DNA of 64,000 bases from Pseudomonadota bacterium (GTDB lineage: Bacteria > Pseudomonadota > Alphaproteobacteria > Rhizobiales > Hyphomicrobiaceae): positions 1-64,000 of the forward strand of contig JAFAFW010000056.1 of assembly GCA_023423275.1 (NCBI GenBank). The letters are read 5' to 3'. The notes beneath the pieces were generated by a model, which was given only the letters and a program-made list of their open reading frames with translations, made no database searches and was not told the DNA's origin. Position numbers and translations under genes: made by a program. This document shows, one piece after another, positions 28,734-38,440 of this stretch; the first letter of the stretch is position 1; each line of letters starts with the position of its first letter.

Positions 28734-29865
28734 CTAATCGAGATCCTTGATCTTGCCGGGCTCATCGTCCTTCAGACGCTGCGCGAGCGCGGCCTCGATG
28801 AACGGGTCGAGATCGCCATCCAGAACCGCATCCGGATTGCCGCTTTCGACGCCCGTGCGAACATCCTTCACCATCTGATACGGCTGCAGCACGTACGAGC
28901 GGATCTGATGCCCCCAGCCGATCTCGGTCTTGCTGGCGGCTTCGGCGCTGGCCTTCTCCTCGCGCCGCTTCAATTCGAGTTCATACAGCCGCGCGCGCAG
29001 CATGCCCCACGCGATCGCGCGGTTCTTGATCTGCGAACGCTCCTGCTGACTGGCGACGACGATGCCGGTCGGAATGTGCGTGATGCGCACCGCCGAGTCG
29101 GTCGTGTTGACGTGCTGACCGCCGGCACCCGATGAGCGATACGTATCGAGACGGCAATCGCCTTCATTGATCTCGATGTCGATGTTGTCATCGACCACCG
29201 GATAGACCCAGACGGACGCGAAGCTGGTATGCCGACGCGCGTTGGAATCGAACGGCGAGATGCGCACCAGACGATGCACGCCGGACTCGGTCTTCAGCCA
29301 GCCGTAAGCGTTCCCGCCCTTGATTTCGAGCGTTGCAGACTTGATGCCCGCTTCTTCGCCTGCGCTCTCCTCGATCAGCGAGACCTTGTAACCACGCTGC
29401 TCGGCCCAGCGCATATACATACGCAGCAGCATCTGCGCCCAATCCTGGCTCTCGGTGCCGCCCGCGCCGGCATGGACTTCGAGATACGTGTCGTTGGCAT
29501 CGGCTTCGCCCGACAGCAGCGCCTCGACTTCGCGCTTGGACGCGCGTTCGGTCAACTGCTTGAGAACAGCTTCGCCTTCCGCGATCGTCGCGGCATCGTC
29601 CTCGGCTTCGCCAAGCTCGACCAGCGTCACGGCGTCGTCGAGTTCGCGTTCGATAGCCCGATAAGCCGCGATCTGGCCTTCCAGGGACTGGCGCTCGCGC
29701 ATGACTTTCTGGGCGGCGCGCGGGTCATTCCATAGCGCCGGGTTCTCGGCCTTCTGGTTCAGCTCAGCGAGACGTGCTTCCGCAGTGTCCCAGTCAAAGA
29801 TGCCTCCGGAGCAAGGCCAGCGATTGCTGGATGGCGTCGACGTGCTTTTGCGGCTCAGCCCTCAT
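28734..29865 (-). CDS. prfB: Peptide chain release factor 2, made by programmed +1 frameshift
   Basis: RF2 recognises UGA and UAA. The gene starts at ATG 29865 (SD AAGGAGG) and reads 23 codons to an in-frame TGA at 29796-29794. The site is CTCCGGAGG-CAT-CTT-TGA-C, the standard RF2 shift signal with an internal SD-like GGAGG three bases before the CTT. After slipping one base on CTT the ribosome continues with GAC TGG GAC and reads 353 further residues to 28734, for a total of 376, the normal length. The body has the SPF anticodon-like motif (ISPFDSNARRH) and the catalytic GGQ (SGAGGQHVN). Automated calls starting at 29702 would lose the N-terminus. RF2 shortage should raise frameshifting, giving autoregulation. 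Confidence 0.95.
29793..29810 (-). promoter_or_regulatory. Programmed +1 ribosomal frameshift site of prfB
   Basis: On the minus strand the sequence reads CCGGAGGCATCTTTGAC: an SD-like GGAGG, a 3-base spacer, the slippery CTT, the stop TGA, and C as the following base. The in-frame stop is codon 24 of prfB, and the +1 frame is open from there to the end of the gene. This matches the well-known RF2 autoregulatory site in structure and position. Confidence 0.93.
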
Positions 29866-30010
29866 GGCGGCCTCCTTCGATCATGCTTGCCGGGGGTGAT
29901 TGGTCGATGCTGGATATAGAAGCGTCGGTGCCACGTGTAAACGGTGTCGGAGACCGTCAACGTGGGTGGATCGCGGCCGCATGTCTCACACACGGCCGCA
30001 TACCCGCAAC

Positions 30011-32536
30011 TCAATACACGTTGCCGAAGCCCGAGCTTACGTTGCGCGGCGGCGGCGCGCCATCGCCATAGGAGCTGGTTTCGTAACCGAGGAACGAATT
30101 GGGATCGTCCGGCTCCTCATACGGCTTGAAGATTTCCCAGATCACATCGCGGTCACCGGGTGAGGCGCGAATACCCGTGAAGCGGTTGACCGGAACCGTC
30201 CGGATGCCCGGGGGCGCACGGAAGGGTACCTTCTTGTCGCCCAGGGCCGCCTTCATGAAATTGCCGAACACCGGCGCCGTGACCTGGCCGCCCGTTGCCG
30301 ACTTGCCCATGGGCCGCGGCGTGTCATATCCGACGTACACGCCGACCACGAGATCGGGCGAATAACCAACGAACCAAACGTCTTTCGATTCATTGGTGGT
30401 GCCCGTCTTACCGGCCAACGGCGTACCAGGCAGGATTTTCTTGACGATGGACGCCGTACCGCGCTGAACCACGCCCTCGAGGATGGACGTCATCTGAAAA
30501 GCGGTGTGCGGATCAAGGATCTGTTTCCGATCATCCGGCGTCTCGGGCTCTTCCTGTCCTTGCCAGCCTTCAACCGAGCAGCCGACGCATTCGCGCTGGT
30601 CGTGGCGCCAGACGGTCTTGCCCCAGCGGTCCTGAATACGGTCGATCAACGTCGCGTTGACCCTCTTGCCGCCATTCGCGAATACCGAATAAGCGGTGGC
30701 CATGCGCAGGAGAGTCGTTTCGCCAGCGCCCAATGACATCGCCAGCACGGGCAATAGGTCGTCATAGACGCCGAAACGCTTCGCATACTCGATAACCATC
30801 GGCATGCCGAGATCCTGAGCGAGGCGCACAGTCATCTGATTGCGCGACTTCTCGATGCCGATGCGCAGCGTCGAGGGCCCGTAGGACTTGTCCTTGTTAT
30901 AGTTTTCCGGACGCCAGATATCCTGTCCCGGCCCCTGCTCGATTTCGATGGGTGCATCGAGAACGAGACTGGTCGGCTTGTAGCCGTTGTCGAGTGCCGC
31001 CGCATAGACGAGCGGCTTGAATGATGAGCCGGGCTGACGGCGTGCCTGGACGGCGCGGTCGAACTGGCTGATCGCGAACGAGAACCCGCCAACAACGGCA
31101 AGGACGCGGCCGGTGTTCGGGTCCATGGCCACGAGACCGCCGCCCACTTCCGGGATCTGCATCAGGCTCCAGGTGCCGGTCGGCTTATCGGCATCCTTGG
31201 GAGCGACGTAAATCACGTCGCCAGCGTCCACGACGTCGCCGGGTTTCTTGGGCGCGGAGCCCTTGCCGCGATCCGTCGCAACGAACTTACCCGCCCACTT
31301 CATCTCGTCGAATGAGACTTCGACGGCTTCGCGTGCCTCGGCATAGGTCCCGTCCTGCAGCTTATCGGGTCGCAATCCGACGACGATCTTCGATTTCTCC
31401 ACCTGCAGCACAATGCCCAGCCGCCACGGCTGGATATCACCTGGACTGTCGATCTTGGCCAGAGCCAAGCCCCAATCACCCTCCGTGGAAATCTTCTGCA
31501 CGGCGCCACGCCAGCCCCGGCTGCGGTCGAAGTCGACAAGGCCGTCAATCAGCGCCTTGCGGGCGTACCCCTGAAGCTCGGGATCGAGCGTCGTGCGCAC
31601 CGACAATCCGCCGCCATACAGCTTGTCCTCGCCGTATTGGGCGAGCAGCGAACGGCGAACTTCCTCAGCGAAGAATTCAGCCGCGAAGATGTGCGCACCG
31701 AACGGACGGATATTGACCTCGAGCGGCTTGGCCTTGCCCGTTTCCGCCTGCGCGCGCGTGACGTAGCCGTTCTGGGCCATCTCATCGAGGATCCAATTGC
31801 GGCGTGCAGTAGCCTCCTTGGCCCGGCGGAACGGATGATAGTTGTTCGGCGCCTTGGGCAGCGCGGCCAGATAGGCGGCCTCTTCCGGCGTCAGGTCCTT
31901 CAGTTCCTTGCTGAAATAGTTGAGTGCCGCCGCCGCCACGCCATACGAGCCAATACCGAGATAGATCTCGTTCAGGTACAGCTCGAGAATCTTGTCCTTG
32001 GAATAGGCGCGCTCGATACGGATGGCGAGGATCGCCTCCTTGAGCTTGCGCTCGTACTTCTGCTCGTTCGACAACAGAAAGTTCTTGGCGACCTGCTGGG
32101 TAATCGTCGACGCGCCTTCGGGCCGCCGGCCGGGATTTTGCAGGTTCTTCAACAGCGCACGGCCGATGCCGAAGAAATCCAGGCCGCCGTGCTCGTAGAA
32201 GCGCTTGTCCTCGGCGGACAGGAATGCTCCGACGACGAGTTTCGGGATGGTGTTCATCGGCACGAAGATCCGCCGCTCTCGCGCATATTCGGCGATCAGC
32301 GATCCGTCGTGAGCGTGAATCCGGGTCATCACCGGCGGCTCGTATTTCGCCAGGCTCTCGTAGCTCGGAAGATCCTTGGAGGCGTGCCACAGCAGATAGC
32401 CGGCCACGGCCGATCCGGCGAGGAAGACGACCACGCCTGCAGCAAATCCCCAGCCGAGAAGGCTGAGCAACAGGCTTTTCTGACGCTTCTTCCTCCGCTT
32501 GGGAGCGACGGGCGGTGGCAGAATGGGCGCGCGCAT
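30011..32536 (-). CDS. mrcA: Penicillin-binding protein 1A (bifunctional peptidoglycan synthase)
   Basis: Polymerises and crosslinks peptidoglycan. From MRAPILPPPVAPKRRKK (GAGG five bases upstream) it has 841 residues: a basic cytoplasmic tail, one membrane helix (about 26-48), the GT51 glycosyltransferase domain with EDKRFYEHGGLDFFGIGRA, and a transpeptidase domain with SxxK in GSSFKPLVYA, SxN in KSRNQMTV, and KTG in AGKTGTTNESKD. An OB-like insertion lies between GT51 and the transpeptidase, as in other class A PBPs. An upstream TTG would add 14 residues. Its neighbours prfB and the amidase are the usual alphaproteobacterial ones. Confidence 0.95.
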   Translation of the reverse strand: MRAPILPPPVAPKRRKKRQKSLLLSLLGWGFAAGVVVFLAGSAVAGYLLWHASKDLPSYESLAKYEPPVMTRIHAHDGSLIAEYARERRIFVPMNTIPKLVVGAFLSAEDKRFYEHGGLDFFGIGRALLKNLQNPGRRPEGASTITQQVAKNFLLSNEQKYERKLKEAILAIRIERAYSKDKILELYLNEIYLGIGSYGVAAAALNYFSKELKDLTPEEAAYLAALPKAPNNYHPFRRAKEATARRNWILDEMAQNGYVTRAQAETGKAKPLEVNIRPFGAHIFAAEFFAEEVRRSLLAQYGEDKLYGGGLSVRTTLDPELQGYARKALIDGLVDFDRSRGWRGAVQKISTEGDWGLALAKIDSPGDIQPWRLGIVLQVEKSKIVVGLRPDKLQDGTYAEAREAVEVSFDEMKWAGKFVATDRGKGSAPKKPGDVVDAGDVIYVAPKDADKPTGTWSLMQIPEVGGGLVAMDPNTGRVLAVVGGFSFAISQFDRAVQARRQPGSSFKPLVYAAALDNGYKPTSLVLDAPIEIEQGPGQDIWRPENYNKDKSYGPSTLRIGIEKSRNQMTVRLAQDLGMPMVIEYAKRFGVYDDLLPVLAMSLGAGETTLLRMATAYSVFANGGKRVNATLIDRIQDRWGKTVWRHDQRECVGCSVEGWQGQEEPETPDDRKQILDPHTAFQMTSILEGVVQRGTASIVKKILPGTPLAGKTGTTNESKDVWFVGYSPDLVVGVYVGYDTPRPMGKSATGGQVTAPVFGNFMKAALGDKKVPFRAPPGIRTVPVNRFTGIRASPGDRDVIWEIFKPYEEPDDPNSFLGYETSSYGDGAPPPRNVSSGFGNVY

Positions 32537-32731
32537 GGACCTCGGCTTCTTGTCGAAGGGCAACCGTTCGTCACACAACCAAACGGCAAGAAAACGGCGG
32601 GGTCACACTTAACACGGATTGTTGCATGGCGTGCCCGCAAAAAATGAGAGGACTGCCCACCGCTTGCACGGAGAGCGTGACCTAAACGCGAATCACTTCA
32701 ATAAGTTCTCCGTCGGCCAATGATAAACCAT

Positions 32732-34003
32732 TTATGGTGATCGGAGAGCCCCCACAGCGCGTTTGGTAAAAAACGCGTCGATCGCGGCCGCAATGCTGCC
32801 CGCGACCCGCCTTTGCCAATCCGGGGAACGCAGCAACTTGAGATCCTCCGAATTGCTCATATAGCCGAGCTCGATGAGAACGGACGGTGAATGCGTTTGC
32901 TTCAGAACCTTGAAAGAGGCCGAACGTTGCGGCTCGCGCGACAACGCGATGTGCTTGCGGAGCTCGCCGGTCACGAGACCGCTGAAATCCGCCGAAAAAT
33001 CGGACGTCTCGCGGCGCAGAAGGTCGACCAGGATATTACGCACCGCGTCCTGGTTTTCGCGCGGCGTCGATTCAAGGCCTGCCAGGACGTCGGCCGCGTT
33101 CTCCTTTTCGGCCAGGCGCCGCGCCTGCTCGTCGGAGGCCTGATCGGACAGCATGTAGACCGTCCCTCCCCGCACGGCTTGCGCGATGGCATCCTCAGCG
33201 ACCGAATCCGCATGAATCGAGACGAACAGATCTGACTGATTTTCAATGGAAATTTTCACACGCTCATCGAGCGGGACATAGATATCGCTCGCCCGCGTCA
33301 TGACCACCTTGTAGCGACCACTGGCATTCAGAAGGGACCTGAGCTGACGGCTCACGCCCAACGCGATGTCCTTTTCCAGAAGGCCTCCAGGCCCCACCGC
33401 ACCGGGATCGACGCCCCCATGCCCCGCATCCAGAACGATAACCGGCCGCCCCTTGCGCGGCTGGGCGACCACCGGCTCTTCCGGCATCGTGGTTTGTCTA
33501 AGCTCAGGCGCCCTCCGCGCGGGAACACTGGCCGGATCAGCACGCGCGAGTTCAATGGTCAGTCGCGGTGAACCGCCCCCGCCCTCGGAAGCCTCGGCCT
33601 TCAGCACCCGGACAGGCCCTGTGGTGTCGATCACCAATCGCGATTGGCGTGGACCGAACAGCCCGTACCGGAACGCCTTGACCAGCCCCTGACCGCTTTG
33701 TCCCCTGGCGGCTTCGATCTGAAAATCGACTTCGGGCAGATCAACGACGACCCGATCCGGATCCCCCAGAACCGATGCCTGGACCGCGATCTTGCGCGTC
33801 AGATCGAAGGTCAGCCGCGTAATCGCCCCGTCCACCGTCAAATCCACATGGGTCGCTGCCGGTTTGCCGCGGGCGGGCTTTTTGGCCGGCTTCCGAGACG
33901 ATACTTCGACGGTCCAGCTCGTAGTCCCGGCCTGCGGTGTCTGCGCACGCGCGTCACCCGCCGGCAGGACGGCCAGCAGAAGGATCAAGAACGCTGTCAC
34001 CAC
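32732..34003 (-). CDS. amiC: N-acetylmuramoyl-L-alanine amidase, AmiC type
   Basis: Periplasmic zinc amidase that splits septal peptidoglycan. The 423-residue protein has a signal peptide (MVTAFLILLLAVLPAGDARA), an AMIN domain (about 40-145, envelope targeting) and an Amidase_3 domain from about 185, with zinc ligands in VLDAGHGGVDPGAVG, LEKDIALG and FVSIHADSV. The start is a GTG (a second GTG follows directly) with only weak SD support. It lies between PBP1A and rne and is divergent from rne. Activation by an EnvC-like partner is likely from the family but that gene is not in this window. Confidence 0.92.
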   Translation of the reverse strand: MVTAFLILLLAVLPAGDARAQTPQAGTTSWTVEVSSRKPAKKPARGKPAATHVDLTVDGAITRLTFDLTRKIAVQASVLGDPDRVVVDLPEVDFQIEAARGQSGQGLVKAFRYGLFGPRQSRLVIDTTGPVRVLKAEASEGGGGSPRLTIELARADPASVPARRAPELRQTTMPEEPVVAQPRKGRPVIVLDAGHGGVDPGAVGPGGLLEKDIALGVSRQLRSLLNASGRYKVVMTRASDIYVPLDERVKISIENQSDLFVSIHADSVAEDAIAQAVRGGTVYMLSDQASDEQARRLAEKENAADVLAGLESTPRENQDAVRNILVDLLRRETSDFSADFSGLVTGELRKHIALSREPQRSASFKVLKQTHSPSVLIELGYMSNSEDLKLLRSPDWQRRVAGSIAAAIDAFFTKRAVGALRSP

Positions 34004-34832
34004 CCCGTTAATCGAAACCCCCAGCCAAGTCCCGTAATGCCCCTGTGGAAATGTCCATCTGTCCGGATCGGGACCGCCATTAACCCGTTATTGACCAAAA
34101 CCGGGCATGACAAGTGGGCTGGCAACGGTCGTTGGACATGCGTGACATGCACAACACTCTTGCTTCGCCAAAGGTGAACACGTAAAACTCACGTTGCCCC
34201 GCGCCGGGGCTGGATCGAGCGAGGCGCGACCCCCAAGGATCGTTCAAAACCCGCAGCGGAGCTGCGAGCGTCTTGAATCCTCAAAGGTTCCGCGTCCGGC
34301 CAGCCCGGCACGGCCTACAGGTGTCAAACCCGCTTCGACGTGGCGGCGTATCTCCTCTGGCTAGACCAGCTCAGAGCCGCACCGTGCATGCGAAGCGTTT
34401 GATGGTCACCTGAGACAATCTCGTCTCGTTTCTGTCGCCCAGGAAAGGGGTGCGGGGAACGGGGCTTCCGCCGGCGACTTACAAAGGCGCCATTCATCCA
34501 TCGGCCCGGCAACGGGACCAGCCTCCCCAACGATCGCCGAGAGGCGTGCTCTGCGGGCGGGCTTAAGTAGCAAAAATGCAGATTACGTTCAGACGGTCAC
34601 CGTGCAGGAACGGGCGCCCGCTCCCGATAAAGGAAGCGCCGCCCAAGCCGCTCGGTCGCCAGATGGACATCGCCCGTGCCTTGCTTTCGTTACCGAGGCT
34701 GCCGGGACCCCTTTCCAGCACCCCATTTCCGCAACAACACATGACGCGCGTCCATGACGGGCGCCCCGCTCGCATTGGCTATCCGGCCCGTGCCTGTGAG
34801 GAGCCGCGCCGCCGCGCGAAGGACCAATCCAC
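34004..34832 (+). other. 829-bp gene-free region upstream of rne (probable long 5' leader)
   Basis: No convincing gene was found. The open frames here (for example the 68- and 70-residue ones on the minus strand) lack start signals and family similarity. GC-rich hairpin-forming stretches occur, such as GCCCCGCGCCGGGGC at 34196-34210. Long 5' untranslated leaders that let RNase E control its own mRNA are known for rne genes in other bacteria, so this segment is likely to hold the amiC and rne promoters plus a long rne leader. The rne SD is AAGGAC. I could not define a promoter with confidence. Confidence 0.5.
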
Positions 34833-37691
34833 ATGTCCAATAATAAAATGCTTATCGATGCCACCCACCCGGAAGAGACCCGGGTTGTGGTCCTCAAAGG
34901 AGGCCGCGTAGAGGAATTCGACTTCGAATCCGCAGCCCGCAAGCTCCTCCGCGGCAGTATTTTTCTCGCTAAGGTCACGCGTGTCGAACCGTCGCTGCAG
35001 GCTGCCTTCGTCGATTACGGCGGCAACCGGCACGGCTTCCTCGCATTCAATGAAATCCACCCCGACTATTATCAGATCCCGGTCGCCGATCGGCAGGCGC
35101 TGATCGATGAAGAGGCCGCTGCTGACGCCGAGGAGGAAGCAGAAGCCGATGCCGCCGCCGACCGGCGCGCGGAGCGGCGGCCCGCGACCGAAACGGACGA
35201 AGATGACGATCCGCCGGAAGAGGTGACGATCGACGTCACCTCGTTCCTGCCGCCGGAGCCGGAAGCTCCCCCCGCCGCCGATGCGGAGGACGCAGCCCCT
35301 GCATCGTACAAGGTGATCGAAGCGGCCATGCCGGCGGACGAGACGATCTCCGAGGCCGTGCCGGATGTGACCGTGGCTGTCGACGCCGAGGCGGTTACGA
35401 CCGAAGGCACGGAAGAAACCGCCCCGGAAGCGGAGGTCACCGCGGCCGATGTTTCCGACGCGCCGCAGCCCGTCGGCCTGGTCGAGGATGTCGGTGTCGA
35501 GGAGGTCGAGGCGCCGGAAGCCGTCAACGGTTCGGCCGAGACCGAGCAGGTCGACAGTGTCGGCTCCGAGGATGCGCTCGAAGAGCTTCCCTCGCGTCCA
35601 CGCCGCCGCCAGCGCAGCTATAAGATCCAGGAAGTCATCAAGCGCCGCCAGATCATCCTGGTTCAGGTGGTCAAGGAGGAGCGCGGCAGCAAAGGCGCTG
35701 CACTCACCACCTACCTGTCGCTTGCCGGCCGCTACACGGTTCTGATGCCGAACACGGCGCGCGGCGGCGGCATCAGCCGCAAGATCACCAACGCCGTCGA
35801 CCGCAAGCGTCTGAAGGCGATTGCCGCCGAGCTCGATGTGCCGGAAGGCATGGGCTTGATCATCCGCACCGCGGGCGCCTCGCGTACCAAGCAGGAGATC
35901 AAGCGCGATTTCGAATATCTGCTGCGGCTGTGGGAAAGCGTCCGTGACCTCACCTTGCAATCCACGGCGCCGAGCCTGGTCTACGAGGAAGGCAACCTGA
36001 TCAAACGGTCGATCCGCGACCTTTATTCGAAGGATATCGACGAAATCATCGTTGCCGGCGGTGCTGCGCATAAGGAAGCCAAGGACTTCATGCGCATGCT
36101 GATGCCGAGCCACGCCAAGAACGTGGTGCTGTATCAGGATGCCGAACCGCTGTTCAACCGCTTCCAGATCGAGCGCCAGTTGAACGCGATGTTCAGCCCC
36201 TACGTCCACCTGCGGTCGGGCGGCTATCTGGTCATCAACCAGACCGAGGCCCTGGTCGCCATCGACATCAACTCCGGAAAGGCGACCCGCGAGTTTTCGA
36301 TCGAGGAAACGGCGCTCAATACCAACCTCGAAGCCGCCGATGAAATCGCCCGCCAGCTCAAGCTGCGCGACCTTGCCGGGTTGATCGTCATCGACTTCAT
36401 CGACATGGAGGAGAAGCGCAACAACCGGGCTGTCGAGCGGCGCGTCAAGGAAGCCCTGCGGTTTGACCGCGCCCGGATCCAGGTCGGCCGCATCAGCCAT
36501 TTCGGCCTGCTGGAAATGTCACGCCAGCGCCTGCGCACCGGCGTTCTGGAAGGTTCGACCTCGCAGTGCCCACACTGCCAGGGAACCGGCATCATCCGTT
36601 CCACCGAGTCGGTGGCATTGGCCGTCATCCGCGGCATGGAAGATGCGTTGATGGCCGGTCAGCCCGCGTCGCTGGTCGCCAAGACCACGGCGACGGTGGC
36701 GCTCTACATCCTCAACAACAAGCGCGCCTTCATCAACGAGATGGAGTCCCGCTACGGGATCTCGATCACCGTGCAGGCCAGCGATAAACTGCAGGGCGCG
36801 AATTTTACGATTGAGAAGTCCGCCCGCTCCGCCGAGCCGCAGCGTCAGCCCGAGCGTAGCGCTGTCAACATGGACTGGGGCTTCGAGGGTGAGGAATCCG
36901 AGGACGCGGAGGAAAGCGCCCGCGACTCCCGCGATGAAATGCAAGCCGAGGATGGCGAAGGCGAACGTCGCTCGCGTCGCCGCCGGCGCAGACGCGGACG
37001 CCGTGGGGATCGCCAGGACGGCGAGATCAACGGTCGCGAGCGTACATCTCGTGCCGAGGCTGCGGATCAGGACGACGCCGAACCGGAAGTGAATGGCTTC
37101 GATGGGCACGGCGACAGTCAGCCGGTCCAGGCAAGCGACGCCGACGATACCGAGGGCGAAAAAGAGCCCGCAGAAAGCGCGCGCGACGAGGCCGGATCCG
37201 GAGAAGAGCGGCGGGGACGCCGCAGCCGCCGGCGGGGCCGCAGAGGCGGACGCAGAGACCGCGAGGAGACAGCGACGCAGGCGGCCGAGGAGGGCGAGGG
37301 CGGAGCCGATGCCGATGCTCCCTCAGATGAAGCCGCATCATCTGCCGAAGCGTCATCGGATCCTCTGCCGGAACAGGTTGAGGAAACGCCTGCGTCAGCA
37401 CCCGAACATCGGGAGCCTGAGCCCGAGCCTGCACCGGTCCCCGTTGCGGCTGTCGAGCCACCCGCGGAACCCGCGAAAAACAAAGTGCCACAGGAAGCTC
37501 GCGAGGAGGCCGTGGAGACACCGCGACCAGCCCGTACCCCGCGCCCGGCGCCTGTCGCCAGCGAGCCCGTCATCGAACGGGTTGTCGTCCGGCCGGAAGC
37601 CGGCACCGTTCACGCCGACGTCGCGACGGCCGAAAGCGAGCAACCAGCGCGCAAGGGCTGGTGGCAGCGCCGTTTTGGAACTGGCGAATAA
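34833..37691 (+). CDS. rne: Ribonuclease E/G
   Basis: Essential endoribonuclease and degradosome scaffold, 952 residues. The S1 domain starts in the first 90 residues (AKVTRVEPSLQAAFVDYG, GFLAFNEIHPDYY) and is interrupted by an acidic Glu/Ala/Asp/Pro-rich insert of about 170 residues, resuming after RPRRRQRSYKIQEVIKRRQI. Catalytic Asp residues are in ALVAIDINSGKATRE and LIVIDFIDMEEKRNN, and the Zn-link is SQCPHCQGTG. From about residue 670 the protein is disordered, with Arg-rich clusters (RRSRRRRRRRGRRGDR) for RNA and acidic stretches for partners, ending WWQRRFGTGE. A strong terminator follows. Confidence 0.96.
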   Translation: MSNNKMLIDATHPEETRVVVLKGGRVEEFDFESAARKLLRGSIFLAKVTRVEPSLQAAFVDYGGNRHGFLAFNEIHPDYYQIPVADRQALIDEEAAADAEEEAEADAAADRRAERRPATETDEDDDPPEEVTIDVTSFLPPEPEAPPAADAEDAAPASYKVIEAAMPADETISEAVPDVTVAVDAEAVTTEGTEETAPEAEVTAADVSDAPQPVGLVEDVGVEEVEAPEAVNGSAETEQVDSVGSEDALEELPSRPRRRQRSYKIQEVIKRRQIILVQVVKEERGSKGAALTTYLSLAGRYTVLMPNTARGGGISRKITNAVDRKRLKAIAAELDVPEGMGLIIRTAGASRTKQEIKRDFEYLLRLWESVRDLTLQSTAPSLVYEEGNLIKRSIRDLYSKDIDEIIVAGGAAHKEAKDFMRMLMPSHAKNVVLYQDAEPLFNRFQIERQLNAMFSPYVHLRSGGYLVINQTEALVAIDINSGKATREFSIEETALNTNLEAADEIARQLKLRDLAGLIVIDFIDMEEKRNNRAVERRVKEALRFDRARIQVGRISHFGLLEMSRQRLRTGVLEGSTSQCPHCQGTGIIRSTESVALAVIRGMEDALMAGQPASLVAKTTATVALYILNNKRAFINEMESRYGISITVQASDKLQGANFTIEKSARSAEPQRQPERSAVNMDWGFEGEESEDAEESARDSRDEMQAEDGEGERRSRRRRRRRGRRGDRQDGEINGRERTSRAEAADQDDAEPEVNGFDGHGDSQPVQASDADDTEGEKEPAESARDEAGSGEERRGRRSRRRGRRGGRRDREETATQAAEEGEGGADADAPSDEAASSAEASSDPLPEQVEETPASAPEHREPEPEPAPVPVAAVEPPAEPAKNKVPQEAREEAVETPRPARTPRPAPVASEPVIERVVVRPEAGTVHADVATAESEQPARKGWWQRRFGTGE

Positions 37692-37704
37692 ATGAAATCC
37701 AGAG

Positions 37705-37731
37705 GGGGCTTGGACGTCCAAGCCCCTTTTT
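37705..37731 (+). terminator. Rho-independent terminator after rne
   Basis: Perfect inverted repeat GGGGCTTGG-ACGT-CCAAGCCCC followed directly by TTTTT, 13 bases past the rne stop codon. It is the clearest intrinsic terminator in the window. Confidence 0.93.
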
Positions 37732-37755
37732 CCGCCTTGGATCGCATCATCCGTT

Positions 37756-37795
37756 TGTCATCCCGGCCAGAGCGCAGCGAAGAGCCGAGACCCGG
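37756..37795. repeat. Single palindromic-repeat unit related to the 138-bp element
   Basis: The sequence from TGTCATCCCGGCCAGAGCGC to GAGCCGAGACCCGG matches the right-hand unit of the repeats at 27852-27897 and 28323-28368, in the same orientation, with a few changes. It lies just beyond the rne terminator, again 3' of a gene. No left-hand partner is present, so it is a solo unit. Confidence 0.75.
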
Positions 37796-37951
37796 AGGCC
37801 ACAATAATCACACGGGCTCCGGCTGCCCCTTTTGGGCCTGGCCTTATTCGGGAGGCCTTCCCTTCCCGCGGTATAGCCCCCAAGTCCCTGTCGTGACTTG
37901 ATACGGTCGTGCATCGCACTCACCCACATCGTGAGATGAAGGAATTCGTCC

Positions 37952-38392
37952 ATGGCACAGTATATTCCAAGCCCCGTAGACTGGGTCCGCGAGCAGGTCG
38001 AGCTCTACGAGAGCAGCGGCGGCACCAAAGGCACGACGCTGCGCGATACCGGCCTGCCGGTCATCATCGTGACGCATACCGGGAAGAAGACCGGCGCGAT
38101 CCGGAAAACACCGCTGATGCGCGTCAGAGACGGGCGCAATTATGTGCTTGTCGGATCGCAGGGCGGCGCCCCCACGGATCCGGCGTGGGTCAATAATTTG
38201 CGTTCGAGTCCGCAGATTGACATCCGTGATGAAACGGTGGTCCAGCCTATGCGCGTGCGCGAAGTCACCGATCACGCCGAGCGGTCACGCCTGTGGGCGC
38301 TGGCGGTTGAAGCCTACCCGCCGTACGGCGACTATCAGAAGCGCACGGAAAGACAGATCCCTGTATTCGTCGCCGAGCCGATGACCAATTAG
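37952..38392 (+). CDS. Nitroreductase/quinone reductase family protein (DDN-like, deazaflavin-type fold)
   Basis: A 146-residue split-barrel protein resembling the F420-dependent nitroreductase (Ddn) family best known from actinobacteria. Visible features are LPVIIVTHTGKKTGAIRKTP (phosphate-binding loop region), YVLVGSQGGAPTDPAWVNNL and the C-terminal YQKRTERQIPVFVAEP. Many alphaproteobacteria carry such proteins although F420 synthesis genes are not universal there; whether the cofactor is F420, FMN or none cannot be told here. The gene stands alone between rne and a convergent aminotransferase. Confidence 0.8.
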   Translation: MAQYIPSPVDWVREQVELYESSGGTKGTTLRDTGLPVIIVTHTGKKTGAIRKTPLMRVRDGRNYVLVGSQGGAPTDPAWVNNLRSSPQIDIRDETVVQPMRVREVTDHAERSRLWALAVEAYPPYGDYQKRTERQIPVFVAEPMTN

Positions 38393-38440
38393 CCGCTTCT
38401 CCGGCAGCCCGTCGGCAGCCGGAAAAAACGCGATAGCCTC

